DNA from: Cryphonectria parasitica EP155
Lineage: Eukaryota > Ascomycota > Sordariomycetes > Diaporthales > Cryphonectriaceae
Assembly (NCBI RefSeq): GCF_011745365.1
Contig: NW_024468910.1
Coordinates: 1,268,068-1,332,067, forward strand
Length of the DNA stretch: 64,000 nucleotides
Reading direction: 5' to 3'
The notes beneath the pieces were generated by a model that made no database searches, was not told the DNA's origin, and saw only the letters and a program-made list of their open reading frames with translations. Each line of letters begins with the position of its first letter. Position 1 is the stretch's first letter. The translations under genes and the position numbers were made by a program. Positions 24,391 through 35,930 of this stretch are shown in pieces.

Positions 24391-26411
24391 TGCTCATATC
24401 TTCATTATTTCTAATTTCTTTTTTATTAATGCTAATTGCAAATCTTGTTATTAATATAAATCATACAAAATATCGTTTTGTATTGCTACCATTCTACTTT
24501 CTTATTTATATATTGCTTAGAGCAGTTGTCTAGTAGCCTGATATATGCATTATTGTGCTGCCTGTTGAGAACTTCCCTGAAGCAAAGCTTCTGCTTCTTA
24601 ACAGCCTGAAGAACTTGTTCTGATTCCCTGATAGGAAACTATTCATGTTGCACCTTTTCTGAAAAATGTGCTTAGCAGCTGTAATAAGCGCAGGAGATCC
24701 ATGCTAGTTTGTAGTATAGATCGTAAAGTAGGCTGATCCAAGAGTTCTTATCTTGTTATGCTTTAATGTTTTGTAAGAGGATACAGGTAAAAAGCTTCTC
24801 TAGCTCTATTTCATAGATGAAATATTCAATTCATATTATTTCCTTATTCCATCCAATGCTGAAGGGAAACCTTCCTTTCCGAGCTTCCATAGAGCTATTG
24901 GGTTTGCTATTCGTAAAAGACTCTAATGAATCGCTAGATTGTTTGCTCTAGCTTGATTCTTCTGTTGCTTGAGAGATATTTTCAGTATTGTTTAAATACT
25001 TATACCAATAGCTAAGAGGATATCATCCCTTATTCATATCTCTGATTATAATGCTTAGTATAGATAATAAGAAATAATGAAGAGTATTATTGCTAAGTTC
25101 TTTCTCCAACATCTGAATGCTTTATTTAGTAATATTGAAGCAGTTCGAATTATTGCTACTTATAGTTATGCTAAGCATATATTCTCGCTCTGCTATTACT
25201 ATCTGCCTATAGTGCTTAGATTTCTGAAAGAACTATTCTGAGCTTTTCTTATTTAAGAGATATATTAAGCAGTTATTATTATAGCAGAATATTCAGCTAA
25301 GACTTTTATAATTAATAGAGTTCAATACTTGCTCCAAGAGGATATTTTTGCTTAGTTGATTGGATTTCTATTGCTGAGCAATACTTACTTAGCGCTCTTT
25401 CTGAACTGGTTGCTATTTATTCTTTCGGAATTAGTAGCAGTTGTATGATATATATTTCTGTTTATTGCAATTATAGCAAGTAATATTATTCTTCTTGCTA
25501 TACTGCTTATTAGCAGCATTAAGTTTTATGAAACTAGCATGTATAGTGCTGCTCTGAGCTATACTGCTATATTGATTGCTATTTTTATATTGGAATTTCT
25601 TGCTTGTATTAATCAGAAATCTCTAAGTCTGGCTTTCTTTCTTCTTGAATTTCTCTATTCATTATTTATATAGATAATTATTAATACAGATTGCTTAATT
25701 TAAGAATATTGCAAAGTTTTCTAGCTAATCTTGTTTAGAGATTTCATTCTTAACATTATTCTTAAATTCCTTATAATAGTACTTTATAAGATTCTTATCT
25801 TTTCATAGAAGCTACGCTGAGAGTTGCCTGAATCTAACTATATAAGCAGAAGCTGATTTAGTTTATTTGAAGTTCATAAGTTACTAAGCTATAATGCATT
25901 CTTCATTAGAATTGCTAAAGATTTCCTTGAGAATTTTTTCAAAATCTGCAAAGAAATTGAATATATTCTTAGTATTCTGAATATGCATATTGGGATCATT
26001 CTGATGCTTCAAATGATTATGCAGAGAGAGCTTATATTAGATAAGAGCATCTTTCTCAAAACGAGTTCCTGCAAGAATAATCTTCTCAGCTTCTTTGATA
26101 AACTGGATTGCATAGTGCAGAAAGTATGCTCTGCAGTAAGTAAGAAACTTATGCAGCATCTTCTGATTGCTATTATATATAGCAAGCTTGTTCATCTTAT
26201 ATGCTTTTCCGATATTATTAATGATTATAGAGATAAGCTATATCTGTTAAGCCTGCTGCTCTAACTGAGCTTGTTAGTTAGCAATAGTAGCGCTTTAAGC
26301 CTGCTGTTAGTTGCGCAGATTCTGAATATGCTGAATAAGCTGATATACCTGATTAACCAGTTCTTCCTGAGTAGGAGCGCGCATAAACGAAGAGAATTCT
26401 TGAGGAGCTAT
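24290..26411 (-). pseudogene. gag: Copy C gag
   Basis: The initiator position reads ATA (26411-26409). A Gln-rich N-terminus, gag core and zinc-knuckle relic (25434-25478, C-x2-C kept, later Cys and His changed) follow. The long region between knuckle and pol corresponds to the extension described for copy E. Confidence 0.8.
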
Positions 26412-26460
26412 CGTATTCCGTATTGTTCAAGAGGGTAATACTGAACTATTCTTGAACAAG

Positions 26461-26469
26461 AGTTATCAA
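26461..26469 (-). promoter_or_regulatory. Copy C self-primer binding site
   Basis: On the minus strand TTGATAACT lies 2 nt downstream of the 5' LTR. It is fully complementary to AGTTATCAA in the same LTR (plus-strand 26640-26648). Both partners carry the same transition relative to copies E and G, so pairing is kept. Confidence 0.65.
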
Positions 26470-26471
26470 AA

Positions 26472-26919
26472 TGTAATGAGCACTGCAGTAATCCGAAGAT
26501 TCCAAAGTATATAGAAGGTTTATGCTAACAAGAGCGGTGCTAAGTATAAGCCTTGAATATGGAAATATAACTGGGGTAATCGTGCAAGTGTTCACTGCCT
26601 TTGGAGCTATTAGAGTAGGGGAGTAATCTGATACTTAGATTGATAACTGAAGAGCTATGTACTGAAGCTATTTAATGGTAATGAATGTGTTCTTATATAT
26701 CCAGCTCTTCAGTATAAATATGTTGAATAGCAACATATTCAAGTTATTCTGCTAGCTCTGAATAGCACATATTCAAAGCTATCCTTCCTGATTGGTTGTG
26801 CTTATAACCCTAACCCTGGGTTATGTAAACAATGCTTTGTTAGAACGTTGAGTTCTTGACACCTGGTTCTTGTTACTCGTGACCTGTTTCGTGACCTGCA
26901 TGTTGGATGGGTCATAACA
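26472..26919 (-). repeat. Copy C 5' LTR (448 bp)
   Basis: It matches the 3' LTR in length and cassette type and is followed by the CGGAG target duplication. It is less mutated than the 3' LTR in its U3 terminal part (GGTCATAACA). Confidence 0.93.
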
Positions 26920-28090
26920 CGGAGGCTTGCTATGATCTAACTAGCTATATGCTTGCAAAACCTCTCAAGAAAGCTACAGCTGCAGAAATGAGGAAGTTTA
27001 TTTTGGAGAAGATTATTCTTGTATTCGGATGCTCTTTCAAAATTACTGTTAACAGAGAACTAGAAAACAAGGCTGAAATAGCTAAGACTATTAGAGCTCT
27101 TGGAATCCTGCTTATTCAGATCTTCAGTTATAATCTCTATATCCAAGAACAAGTAGAAGCTAATCATCTTTTCTTAGCAAGTACTCTTGCTAAGCTAGCT
27201 AATGCTCAACTCTAAAGATGAAGATAGTATTTGAAACTTGTACTCTTTGCTAAAAGAATTATAATCTGCTAATTGCATAAATATAGCTTCTTCTATTTGA
27301 TTTTCGGTTAAGAGCTGCTTATTCTAATTGAAACTAAAATTCTAATATGGAGAGTTCTTATATAAACTGAAAATCAATTTCCTTAGAAAGCATTTGAAAT
27401 GCAGTTAAGAATAATTGCAGCTAAGGAAGATAATATATAAAAGGCAATTGAAGCTATTCAGATATACTATTAAAAGATTGCAGCTAAAAGTTAAATACAG
27501 AATCTAATATGAAAATCTCAACTGAATATTGAAGATCTTATATTTATCTATAATTATATTCGGAAAATAAGCTACTTATGCAATGCTAAGATCTCTTATA
27601 AGTAAAAGAGTTCATATTTAATTGCTTAGATTCTAAACAAATATACTTATAAGCTTAAGATTATAGATAAAGTTCTGCTAAAAAGCATATATTCAGCTAC
27701 TAATCTCAAAAAGTTCATACAAAATATGAATAGTATTTAGAAATCTAAAATGCTTATACTCTGAGAAGAAAATATTAAGCTTTAATCTAGCTAATTATTA
27801 GCAGAAAAGCTGGATTCAATAAGAACTCTCTAGCAAGAGAAACTAGATAATAATATTCTCGAAATTCAGAAAGCAGATTCAAGCAATAATACTATATTCT
27901 GAATTTCAAATATCATTAAGCACGATTCTATATCTAGCTAAACCAGTTCTAATTCAGAAACTATTAATTTAGCAACTGAAGCAAATAATAATGCTGAGAA
28001 TGGAAATGGAGTTAGTAATAATAAATATTTTATATAAGCAGCAAAGAAGAAGAGATAAGAATAGGAGAAAGTAAATAAAAATAAGATATT
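26920..28090 (+). pseudogene. Gypsy-2 integrase core and C-terminal region
   Basis: The frame open to 27215 continues the integrase from 19602. It reads a catalytic-core pattern: a loop of ACYDLTSYMLAKPLKKATA, then ILEKIILVFGC, then NRELENK (Asp-Arg-Gly-like site with changes), then a Glu in QEQVEANHLFLA. Downstream to about 28090 the same frame is broken by stops and probably represents the post-core region. The right end of gypsy-2 is not resolved. Confidence 0.7.
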
Positions 28091-29039
28091 TATATTAATT
28101 TCAACTAAATCAGCATTCCTAGCTTGTAAGAGAAATTGATTTCTTTTTGTTTATATTTCTTTTTTGTTTGCAAAATACATTTTCTTTTCATCTTTTCTAT
28201 TCCATCTTATATATTTTGCTAGAAAAGAAGAAATAAAATATCATTTGCTACTACTCGCTACAGAATACTATAAACTTACTTAAAAATTTCAAAGCATTCA
28301 GCATAAAGTATATTAATCAGCTTTGAAGCTATTTTCGTTATTCAAAAATTGCAGTATATTGGAATGCAATATATAAAAAATACAGAGTACTAAAGAAATA
28401 CTGCAATCTATAGAAATCTCTTACTTTTATATATTATTCTTATTATTAAAATACTTATAAATATTATTCAATAGCTCTTTTCTTATTCTATTCAGATTCA
28501 TATTATTTGTATCATTCGCTAAAGAATTATTATTAAAAATAGAAGAAGAATCTTGAGATTAAACAAACTTAGCTCGTTTCTTAATATAAGATCTTACTAT
28601 AGCCTTGCTCTTGCCTTTATTCTTGCTACAAGATACAGATTATAGAGCTGCTTACTTAGACTCAGATACTCTCTTCTTAGAAGCAGAAGAAGCAGTACTC
28701 TTTTTGCTAATCTATGCAGATAAAGTTAGCAATAATCTTCTTAAGTATTGCAATCATAATTAGTTATAAGATTTATAGTATTCTATAGATATTACTTTCT
28801 TAATATAAGAGAAATTTATTTAATCTAGTTATATATAATATCTTTATTCTGTATAAGCTTGTATTAAGCTTTAATAATATGCTTAATATTAGCATTAGAG
28901 TTAATTTGAGAATCTATCTCGATTATATATTAAAAGCTGAATTAGTAAAACAAGTATTAATGCTGCAAGAAGAATAATAATTAGTATATATTTAAATCTA
29001 ATTAAAGATATTAGAATAAGAATCTTACTTATATATTGT
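28091..29039. other. AT-rich stretch, no gene recognised
   Basis: There are T-rich and A-rich runs with scattered stops in all frames. A Lys/Arg-rich stretch is readable on the minus strand around 28540-28720, but I recognise nothing. It could be the 3' end and LTR of gypsy-2 or another old element. Confidence 0.4.
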
Positions 29040-29790
29040 ATTCTTTAATATAAAAGAAGTTTTTAATATAGTTATATTCAGATTTTATATAATAAATGCA
29101 GTTGCTGCACTTTTTATTAAAGAAGCTTTTTATTAAGATGCATTTTAGGAAAAGCTAGTTAATATTAATCTGCTGCTTCTGTATAAGCATACAAGCAGTA
29201 GCATACTAATAGAAGCAGCAATTGCAAGGAACTAGATTATGCTGATTATAGGATTAAATGAGAAGAGAATTTACTTGCTTAGAGCAGGAGAAGATGCGAA
29301 TAAAGTACTTGCTAAAGAGCTTCTAACCAGCTTTATACACTACAATAGGATTTAGTTTAATAGAATTCTTATTATTCAGCCTTGCAAAATAAGCAGCAAA
29401 GCTAGAGCTTAGCAGTAAATTATTTCAAAATATAATATTGCTTTGAATATTTCAAGAAGCATATATCAAGCTAAGATCTCTCTTAATAGTATTAAAGTTT
29501 GTAATATTAAGAAAGTTGATATGAATATCCTTAAGCTAGTAATAATTGCTATTCTAAGAAAAAGAAACTGAAGAAGAAAACCAGATTTAGATCTTATTAA
29601 TCTCTTAAGAAGCAGTATTTATCTGCAAAGAGAAAATAGCATTAGTAATGATTTGAGACATCTTGAGTATATTATAGAGCTGAGCAAGAGAAAGTTAACA
29701 GAAGGAGAAGTTGTTATGCAAAGAATGAATTGAAAGGCAAGATGAACTGAAGGAGAGATTGTTAAATAGTTTGCTAAAGATTGATAAGAT
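29040..29790 (+). pseudogene. Unidentified RIP-degraded coding sequence 1
   Basis: One plus-strand frame keeps protein-like composition for about 240 codons, with stops that are mostly TAA, TAG or TGA explicable by C-to-T or G-to-A. It includes IARN, IGLNEKRIYLLRAGEDANK and, near 29590-29700, a charged helical stretch. I do not recognise the family. No gypsy-1 or gypsy-2 homology is apparent. Confidence 0.4.
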
Positions 29791-30429
29791 AGCAATAGAT
29801 AATAAATATATTCAACTGAGTTATTATATCTTCTATTTAGTCTATTGCTGAATAGCTTTTATTTAGCTAAGAATAAAGCTATTTGTTTTATAATAAACGG
29901 AAAACAATGAATTACTTGAGTAGTTGCTAAATAAGATAAATTAATCATTTCATTTATACTTACAGCTAGCTATTCTTCTTTCTTCTTCAATCTCTTCACA
30001 ACTATCTTTCTCGAATATATATATACTCTTTTTCTTTCTTATTAACGCTGCTTCAGATCTATATACTGATATCAGAGCAAATTATTAACTGCTCTGCTTA
30101 TATAATATCATCTTTCTTAACAGATTCTCTAGCTAAAGCTGCATTCTTCTCTACCTTTCTTCCTTAGTTAATATCTTTTCGGTTTCTTAACTTTACATCT
30201 TTGCAAATCCTTCTTGCAATTGCTCACCTTTCAATAAAGCTATTCTTCTCTTTTTACTTTTCTTTCAACTTAGCAGCAATAGCTGAATTCAAGTACTCTC
30301 TGTTCCCATCTATTCAGTATAGCTAAAGAAACTAGATAACCAAAGCTTACTGCTTTTGAACTGTCTTTCCTAGAGCGCTATATTCAACTGAAGTAATTAA
30401 GAGTTATCCGCTCTATTTTAGTTTAAGCA
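29791..30429. other. AT-rich stretch, no gene recognised
   Basis: No continuous frame, LTR end or repeat was recognised here. It lies between two degraded coding stretches and may be part of the same element. Confidence 0.35.
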
Positions 30430-31346
30430 ACAAAGAAAATCATTTAGCAGCAGAACTTGTTGAGAAGTACTTCCCAGCGTTACTTTCTTGCAAGTCATAC
30501 TTGCTTACAATCTTCAGCGCTAATTCTTTCAGATATCTTCTCGATATTTATAATCTGATTGAATTCTTAAATGCAGAAGTTTCTCAAGATATTAGTTTGC
30601 AGCATATTATAGCTGCTTTTCATTATTATATTCAGTATAATTAATAAGATATATTCTTAATAGAATATCTTTATATTCTATTAATAGCTTACTTATCTAG
30701 CTTTTCTAATATTCTCAATAAGCAGAATCTATCCCAATATAAAGCTAAGCACAAGCGCTTATGAGTTCTCCTCTCAGTTAATATAGCAACTTCAGCTTAT
30801 GCTTTGTTCTAGCTCAATATAAAAACTGAAAAAGGATTTTATATTGCTATATACAAATCCAGTAATATCCTACTAGCTTATATAAGCAAGCATTATCTGA
30901 ATAATTAGCTCAGAAGTGCTAAAGCTAATCGGAATTGGGATTTTGAGAATATTCCAATTATGCTGCTGAATAACAATTCGAATACAGCTCTGCTCTATAT
31001 AATCGAACTATTTCGCCTTAGAATCCTGAAATCTACTGATTTCTACTAATCATCTAATAGCTATTCAGATTAAAAGCAAGCTTTCTATCTTAATTATAGA
31101 GAGATTATACAAAATGTGAAAGAATAGAATATAGAAATAGCTATAATAAGCTTGCACTGCTAAGCTTTTTCTTATAAGCTGAGATATAGCAACTATATAC
31201 GATATCCTGATTAGCTATTAAGAAGAAATGCTTTGCTTCAAGAATACAAAGCTATATAAGTAAAAGCTAGTAAAGTACTGAATATAACCTATAAGCTGAA
31301 TATTACTTTCTTTATAAAAGAAGTTGCAGACTTGCTTGAATTATTT
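30430..31346 (+). pseudogene. Unidentified RIP-degraded coding sequence 2
   Basis: A plus-strand frame of about 300 codons has isolated stops consistent with RIP. It contains AELVEKYFPALL, HIIAAFHYYIQYN, EKGFYIAIYKS and NWDFENIPIML. The composition looks like a folded, partly helical protein rather than random sequence. It runs directly into copy O's LTR at 31347, so its 3' end is displaced. The family is not recognised. That it was RIPped implies it was repeated in the genome. Confidence 0.45.
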
Positions 31347-31840
31347 TGTAATGAGCACTGCAGCAATCCGAAGATTCCTAAGTACACGAAGAGTTTATGC
31401 TAACAAGAGCGATATCAAAGTATCAAGTTCTTGAATACGGAACCGTACAAGGTCTAATAAGCGATGCAAATATTCACTGCCTTTGGAGCTACTCAGTATA
31501 TAAGACTGAATACTTAGATTGATAACTGAAGAGCTATATACTGAATCTATCTAATAGCAATGAATATGTTCTTATATATCCTGCTCTTCAGTATGGCTCA
31601 CTGGGATCGCTAGCGAGTTTAGCGATTCAAGGTATAAAGCTCATTGGGATCGCTAGCGAGCCTAGCGATCCAAGGTATAAAGCTCATTGGGATCGCTAGC
31701 GAGCCTAGCGATCCTCCCTCCTTTACAACCCTAACTCTGAATATATAATTGGTGCTTTATCAGAATGTTCGGATTCTTGATATCTAGTTCTTATTACTTA
31801 TAACCTGTTTCGTAACCTGCATGTTGAATGGGTTATAATA
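31347..31840 (-). repeat. Copy O 3' LTR (494 bp) with triplicated cassette
   Basis: It runs from TGTAATGAGC to TTATAATA (RIPped end). Its U3 cassette has three 43-bp units starting at 31596, 31639 and 31682, each containing the palindromic core ATCGCTAGCGAG and GGTATAAA. Copy E's LTRs have the same motif in two units. Confidence 0.9.
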
Positions 31841-31932
31841 TCATCTTCTTCCTATTAATCATTATTCTCAACAATCTTCTGTAAATATCCTAACAAATCT
31901 TCCGTATGCATGATCTTGCTTTTCTAATCGAG

Positions 31933-32559
31933 ATGTCGAGCAGAATCAACAAAGTTGCAAAACTGAAATCTTCAAATTCTCGTTCTAACAAAAAGAAGCA
32001 GAAAAGCTTTCTTTTTCAGTTCATTCTCTCAAACAGTTTCGATATGCATTCCTATTCTTACTGTAATGGTTGGGATCTGGAGTTGTGCATTGTTTCTTCT
32101 TACAATTCATCCTGTTGTTCGGAGTGCGTTTCCCAGAACTGCGCTAAGTGCGATATTCTGGAACTAATGAACGCTGCTGAACTCCTTCTTACTTCTACTC
32201 AACATCGAAAACTGGAGGATGAGATAGAAGAGTTGGAGTTAAAGTTGATTCAACTGTATTAATAAAAGAAGATATAGCGTGAAAGGATGTCTCGGGCTAT
32301 TTATCGAGATTTCAAGAATCTCGAAAAGCTCGAGAAGAAGAAAGCTGAGAAGGCTGAAGCTGAGAGAGTGTATATTGCTGCTGAAGTGCAGGCTGTAATA
32401 GCTAAGGAGTCTGCTATTGTAGCTGAGAATCCTTCCTTTAAGGGTTTTGATTGGAATTCCGTAAACTTGGAGAACTCCATGATTAACTAATCGGGTTTCC
32501 TGGAGAATGAAACTCCTGAGGCTTCTGAGTTCCGGTTCGGGGCGGAGCGATTATCTTAG
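31933..32559 (+). pseudogene. Copy O antisense Cys/coiled-coil ORF
   Basis: The ORF has 209 codons and belongs to the same subtype as copy E's. ATG lies 92 nt from the LTR. The Cys cluster is C-x2-C-x7-C-x9/10-C-x2-C-x4-C-x2-C with Tyr/Cys substitutions (YSYC, LELC, CCSEC, NCAKC). A helix ELLLTSTQHRKLEDEIEELE follows. Stops occur after residue 109 of this frame, then 32287-32490 is open through FDWNSVNL. The terminal TAG at 32557-32559 overlaps the pol stop. Confidence 0.78.
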
Positions 32560-34580
32560 ATGCTAGTTTCCTTCTTTTTCCAATATTCAGCTATCTTTTC
32601 CTGAGCATTCTTAACATTCTTCTGTAGTTTCTATGAATTTTTGCTTGCTAGATAATCTTTCCACTTAATGAGATATTCTCTTGTGCTATCTATGCTTCTG
32701 TACTTAAGAATCTTTTCCACTTTATACTCTGATTCATTATTTTCTACTTCTGCTATATTATCCGTTAGTATTTTCTGTACTGCTGATTCCAGCAGTAAGA
32801 TATGGAAAACTGAGTATATCCTTATCCTATGAGATAATACTAACTTGTAGTTAACTGAAGAAATCTGCTGCAAGATTTTGAATAGTTCTAACTTCTTGTA
32901 ATTGAGTTTGTTGCTAGATCTGGTTATTTTAATATTTTTTTAAAGTAGATAAGCTTTATTTCCTTTCTGCAGGATTGATTTCTCAATCCTTTTGAAGTTT
33001 GCATACTATATTATTCATTTCTGAATGAATTGTAGTTCTAACTGAAGTTTCTTCTGAACTTTTTTAATCTTCTTAATTCTTTTTTCTATAGCTTTTGCAT
33101 TTGCTTCTAGCAGTACTTTATAATAAGCTGTTGAATTGTATTTATAAAGTATAAAGAATAGTAATTTCTTTATTATGCTTATATTTGCGCTATTATAAGC
33201 AAACTGTATAAGAAGCAATAGATTAATCCAGTTATTCTATTTCTGATTAATATAGTATTAAAAGTATTATTTAATAATCTGATTCATTCTTTCCATCTGT
33301 TTATCTGTTTGTAGATGAAATGCTGTAGATATTCTATAGTATATTCCGAGCTGTTTTATAAGCAAAGTTCAAAACTTTAAGTTGAACTTTCTGTTTCTAT
33401 TAGAGATTACTTCTTCTAGCATGCTATAGTTAGCAATAATCATTCTAAGGAATGTATATGCGAGTTCTTCTACTATACTGCTTTTCTTATAAAAGAGAAA
33501 GTAAGTATACTTGCTCAATCTGCAAATTACTACTAGAATGCTATTATATTGTATCTTAATTAAGAATTCTTATAAGAGAAATAGCTTAATAATAAAGTTT
33601 AGATTGATGAATTGCTAAATAGTTATAAGTATTAATAAGAGATATAATAGTTTATAAAGCTTATATCTTTCTGCTTTGTTTTTCTTGCAGCTATTATATT
33701 ATTATAGAATGTTCTCAATTCTTTTCCTAAGATCTAATAGATTTCAATATCTTCTGATGCATTTGTAGATTGCTCTAACTCTCTAGTATTCATACGCTGA
33801 TATGCTGTATACATTCTTGATGTAGTTATCTTGTTTGTCTGGAATTATTGATTCTGAATTCTTTTCTAAAGATTTAATTCTGAAGATAGCATTCAGTTCT
33901 CTGTATGCATTAATAAGATTTTCTAACTCATCTTAAGCAAAGATATTCTATATGTTTGCGGAATCTGTATTTCAGTAGTCTGATCTCCTGCTAAGAGTAT
34001 CTGCTTATTCATTTTCTAAGCTTTTGCAGTGTATAATTCTGAAGTTGAATTGTAAAAGGAATTCTGCTTATCTAACTTATTATTTATTCAAGATCTTAAT
34101 TGTTATAAATGTGATTAGATTCTTATAATCTGAGTGAATTATAATTAGATGCTGTGTGCTAATGAGATAGTATTGCTATTTCTCGAAAGCTTTTATTATT
34201 GCTATGAGTTTCTAATTAGAGATTTCATAATTAACTTCTGAGCTATTTAGCTTCTTTAAAAAGTTGCTTATAACTCTTAGATACTCTTGATTATCTTATT
34301 AACTAAGTTGTTCTCCGAGTATATATTCTGATACATTAGTTTTAATTTCAAAAGGTTTGTAAAGATCTGCTTTATACAAAATTAATTCCAAGATAATATG
34401 TTTAATGATTTCATTGAAAGCTTCTTATTCTTTGAAGATTCATTCGAAAAGCTGTTTCTTCTTAGTAAGATTTGTAAGAGAATATGCAATTCAGCTATAG
34501 TTTTTGATAAACTGCTTGTAGAAATTAATATATCCGAGAAAGAATCTAATATTCCTAATATTCCTGAGAATTAGCTAATT
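32556..34580 (-). pseudogene. pol: Copy O pol, 3' half (RNase H, integrase, chromodomain)
   Basis: This is minus-strand pol from just after the RT palm to the stop (32558-32556). The chromodomain is readable at 32631-32873, and part of the integrase C-terminus at 33015-33218. It is interrupted by copy E at 34581. Confidence 0.87.
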
Positions 34581-35020
34581 TGTTATGACCCATCCAACAT
34601 GCAAGTCACGAGTAACAAGGACCAGGTGTCAAGAATCCAACGTTCTGACAAAGCATTGATTATATAACCCAGGGTTAGGGTTGTAAAGGAGGGAGGATCG
34701 TTGGGCTCGCTAGCGATCCCAACGAGCTTCATACCTTGAATCGCTAGGCTCGCCAGCGATCCCAACGAGCCGTACTGAAGAGCTGGATATATAAGGACAC
34801 GTTCATTACTATCAGATGGATTCAGTATATAGCTCTTCAGTTGTCAATCTAAGTATTCAGTTTTATATACTGAGTAGCTCCAAAGGCAGTAAACACTTGC
34901 ATCGCTCATCAGGACTTGTACGGTTCCGTATTCAAGAACTTGATACTTTAATACCGCTCTTGTTAGCATAAACTCCTTCGTATACTTAGGAATCTTCGGA
35001 TTGCTGTAGTGCTTATTACA
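34581..35020 (+). repeat. Copy E 5' LTR (440 bp)
   Basis: It runs from TGTTATGACC to GCTTATTACA. A GGGTTAGGGTT block is followed by two palindrome-rich units of GATCGCTAGC/CGATCCC type (about 34690-34770), then a TATA box at 34788-34794. AGTTGTCAA at 34839-34847 is the predicted transcript start region that pairs with the primer-binding site. Confidence 0.94.
34788..34794 (+). promoter_or_regulatory. TATA box of the gypsy-1 LTR (copy E)
   Basis: TATATAA lies directly downstream of the variable U3 cassette and is conserved at this place in the other copies. It lies about 50 nt upstream of AGTTGTCAA. It is the probable core promoter of the element transcript. Confidence 0.6.
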
Positions 35021-35022
35021 TT

Positions 35023-35031
35023 TTGACAACT
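35023..35031 (+). promoter_or_regulatory. Copy E self-primer binding site
   Basis: TTGACAACT lies 2 nt after the 5' LTR and is the exact complement of AGTTGTCAA at 34839-34847 in the LTR. No tRNA 3'-end complement is evident. This is the arrangement known for the Tf1/sushi group, in which the RNA's own 5' end primes reverse transcription. A CTTGTTCAAG near-palindrome follows. Confidence 0.7.
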
Positions 35032-35080
35032 CTTGTTCAAGAACGGTTCAGTATTATCTCCTTGAGCAATACGGAATACG

Positions 35081-35383
35081 ATAGCTCCTCTAGGAATCTC
35101 TTCGTTCTTGCACACCCCTATTCAGAAAGAACTAGTTAACCAGATGTATTAGCTTACTCAGCGTATCCAGAATCTGTGCGAACAACAGCAAGCTCAGAGC
35201 GCTACTATCGCTAACCAACAAGCTCAGCTAGCTTAACAAGCTCAGCAGGCGCAGTCTATTCCTGCAACCACTAGTAGCACTGGAAAAGCATATAAGATGA
35301 ATAAGCTCGCTATATATAACAGCAATCAAAAGATGCTGCATGGATTTCTCATCCACTGCAGAGCATATTTCCTGTACTACAAG
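35081..35383 (+). pseudogene. gag: Copy E gag, N-terminal part
   Basis: It starts at ATA (35081-35083), the expected ATG position, and reads a Gln-rich segment (QQAQSATIANQQAQ-like) and the start of the gag core (FLIHCRAYFLYY). It is cut at 35384 by copy D. ACAAG at 35379-35383 is D's left target duplication. Confidence 0.8.
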
Positions 35384-35838
35384 TGTAATAAGCACTGCAG
35401 CAATCCGAAGATTCCTAAGTACACGAAGGGATTTATGCTAACAAGAGCGGTGTTAAAGTATCAAGTCCTTGAATACGGAACCGTACAAGTCCTAATAAGC
35501 GATGCAAGTATTCACTGCCTTTGGAGCTACTCAGTATATGAAGACTGAATACTTAGATTCACAACTGAAGAGCTATGTACTGAATCCTTCTAATGGTAAT
35601 GATCGTGTTCTTATATATCCAGCTCTTCAGTATGGATTACTGTCTGGCAGCGTCTCGCGGATCACTGCGGTGATCCGGGTGAGCCTAGTGAGCCGCGCTC
35701 CTGGTGCTCCTAGTGATCCATCCCTGTCTCCTTCCTAGGTTATGTAATCAATGCTTTGTTAGAACGTTGGGTTCTTGATATCTGGTTCTTGTTGCTCGTG
35801 ATCTGTTTCGTGATCTGCATGTTGGATGGGTTATAATA
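35384..35838 (-). repeat. Copy D 3' LTR (455 bp)
   Basis: It runs from TGTAATAAGC to GGTTATAATA. The U3 cassette contains GCGGATCAC...GTGATCCG and GGTGCTCCTAGTGATCC inverted repeats, the same type as copy F. In R it has TTCACAACT on the plus strand, one base different from other copies and matched by D's primer-binding site. Confidence 0.94.
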
Positions 35839-35930
35839 TTATCTCTCTTCTATTAATCATTGTTTCTAACGATCTTCCGTAAGTATTCTAGCAAGTTTTC
35901 TGTATGCATAATCTTACCTTTCTAATTAAG

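Larger units (their letters stand above)
19603..26919 (-). mobile_element. Copy C: full-length gypsy-1 chromovirus (7,317 bp), TSD CGGAG
   Basis: Both LTRs are 448 bp (19603-20050 and 26472-26919). The 5-bp target duplication CGGAG is perfect (19598-19602 and 26920-26924). All parts are present in the normal order on the minus strand. It is inserted in gypsy-2 integrase. Pol is heavily mutated, while the antisense ORF region remains GC-rich. Confidence 0.95.

Noticed and set aside
30430..31346. Starship captain (tyrosine recombinase) or other named mobile-element protein
   Set aside because: I could not find the expected catalytic pattern; naming it would be a guess.
34670..34690. GGGTTAGGGTT telomere-like motif in several LTRs
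   Set aside because: It is only about two units, lies at a fixed place in U3, and is degenerate or absent in other copies; it is not telomeric DNA.
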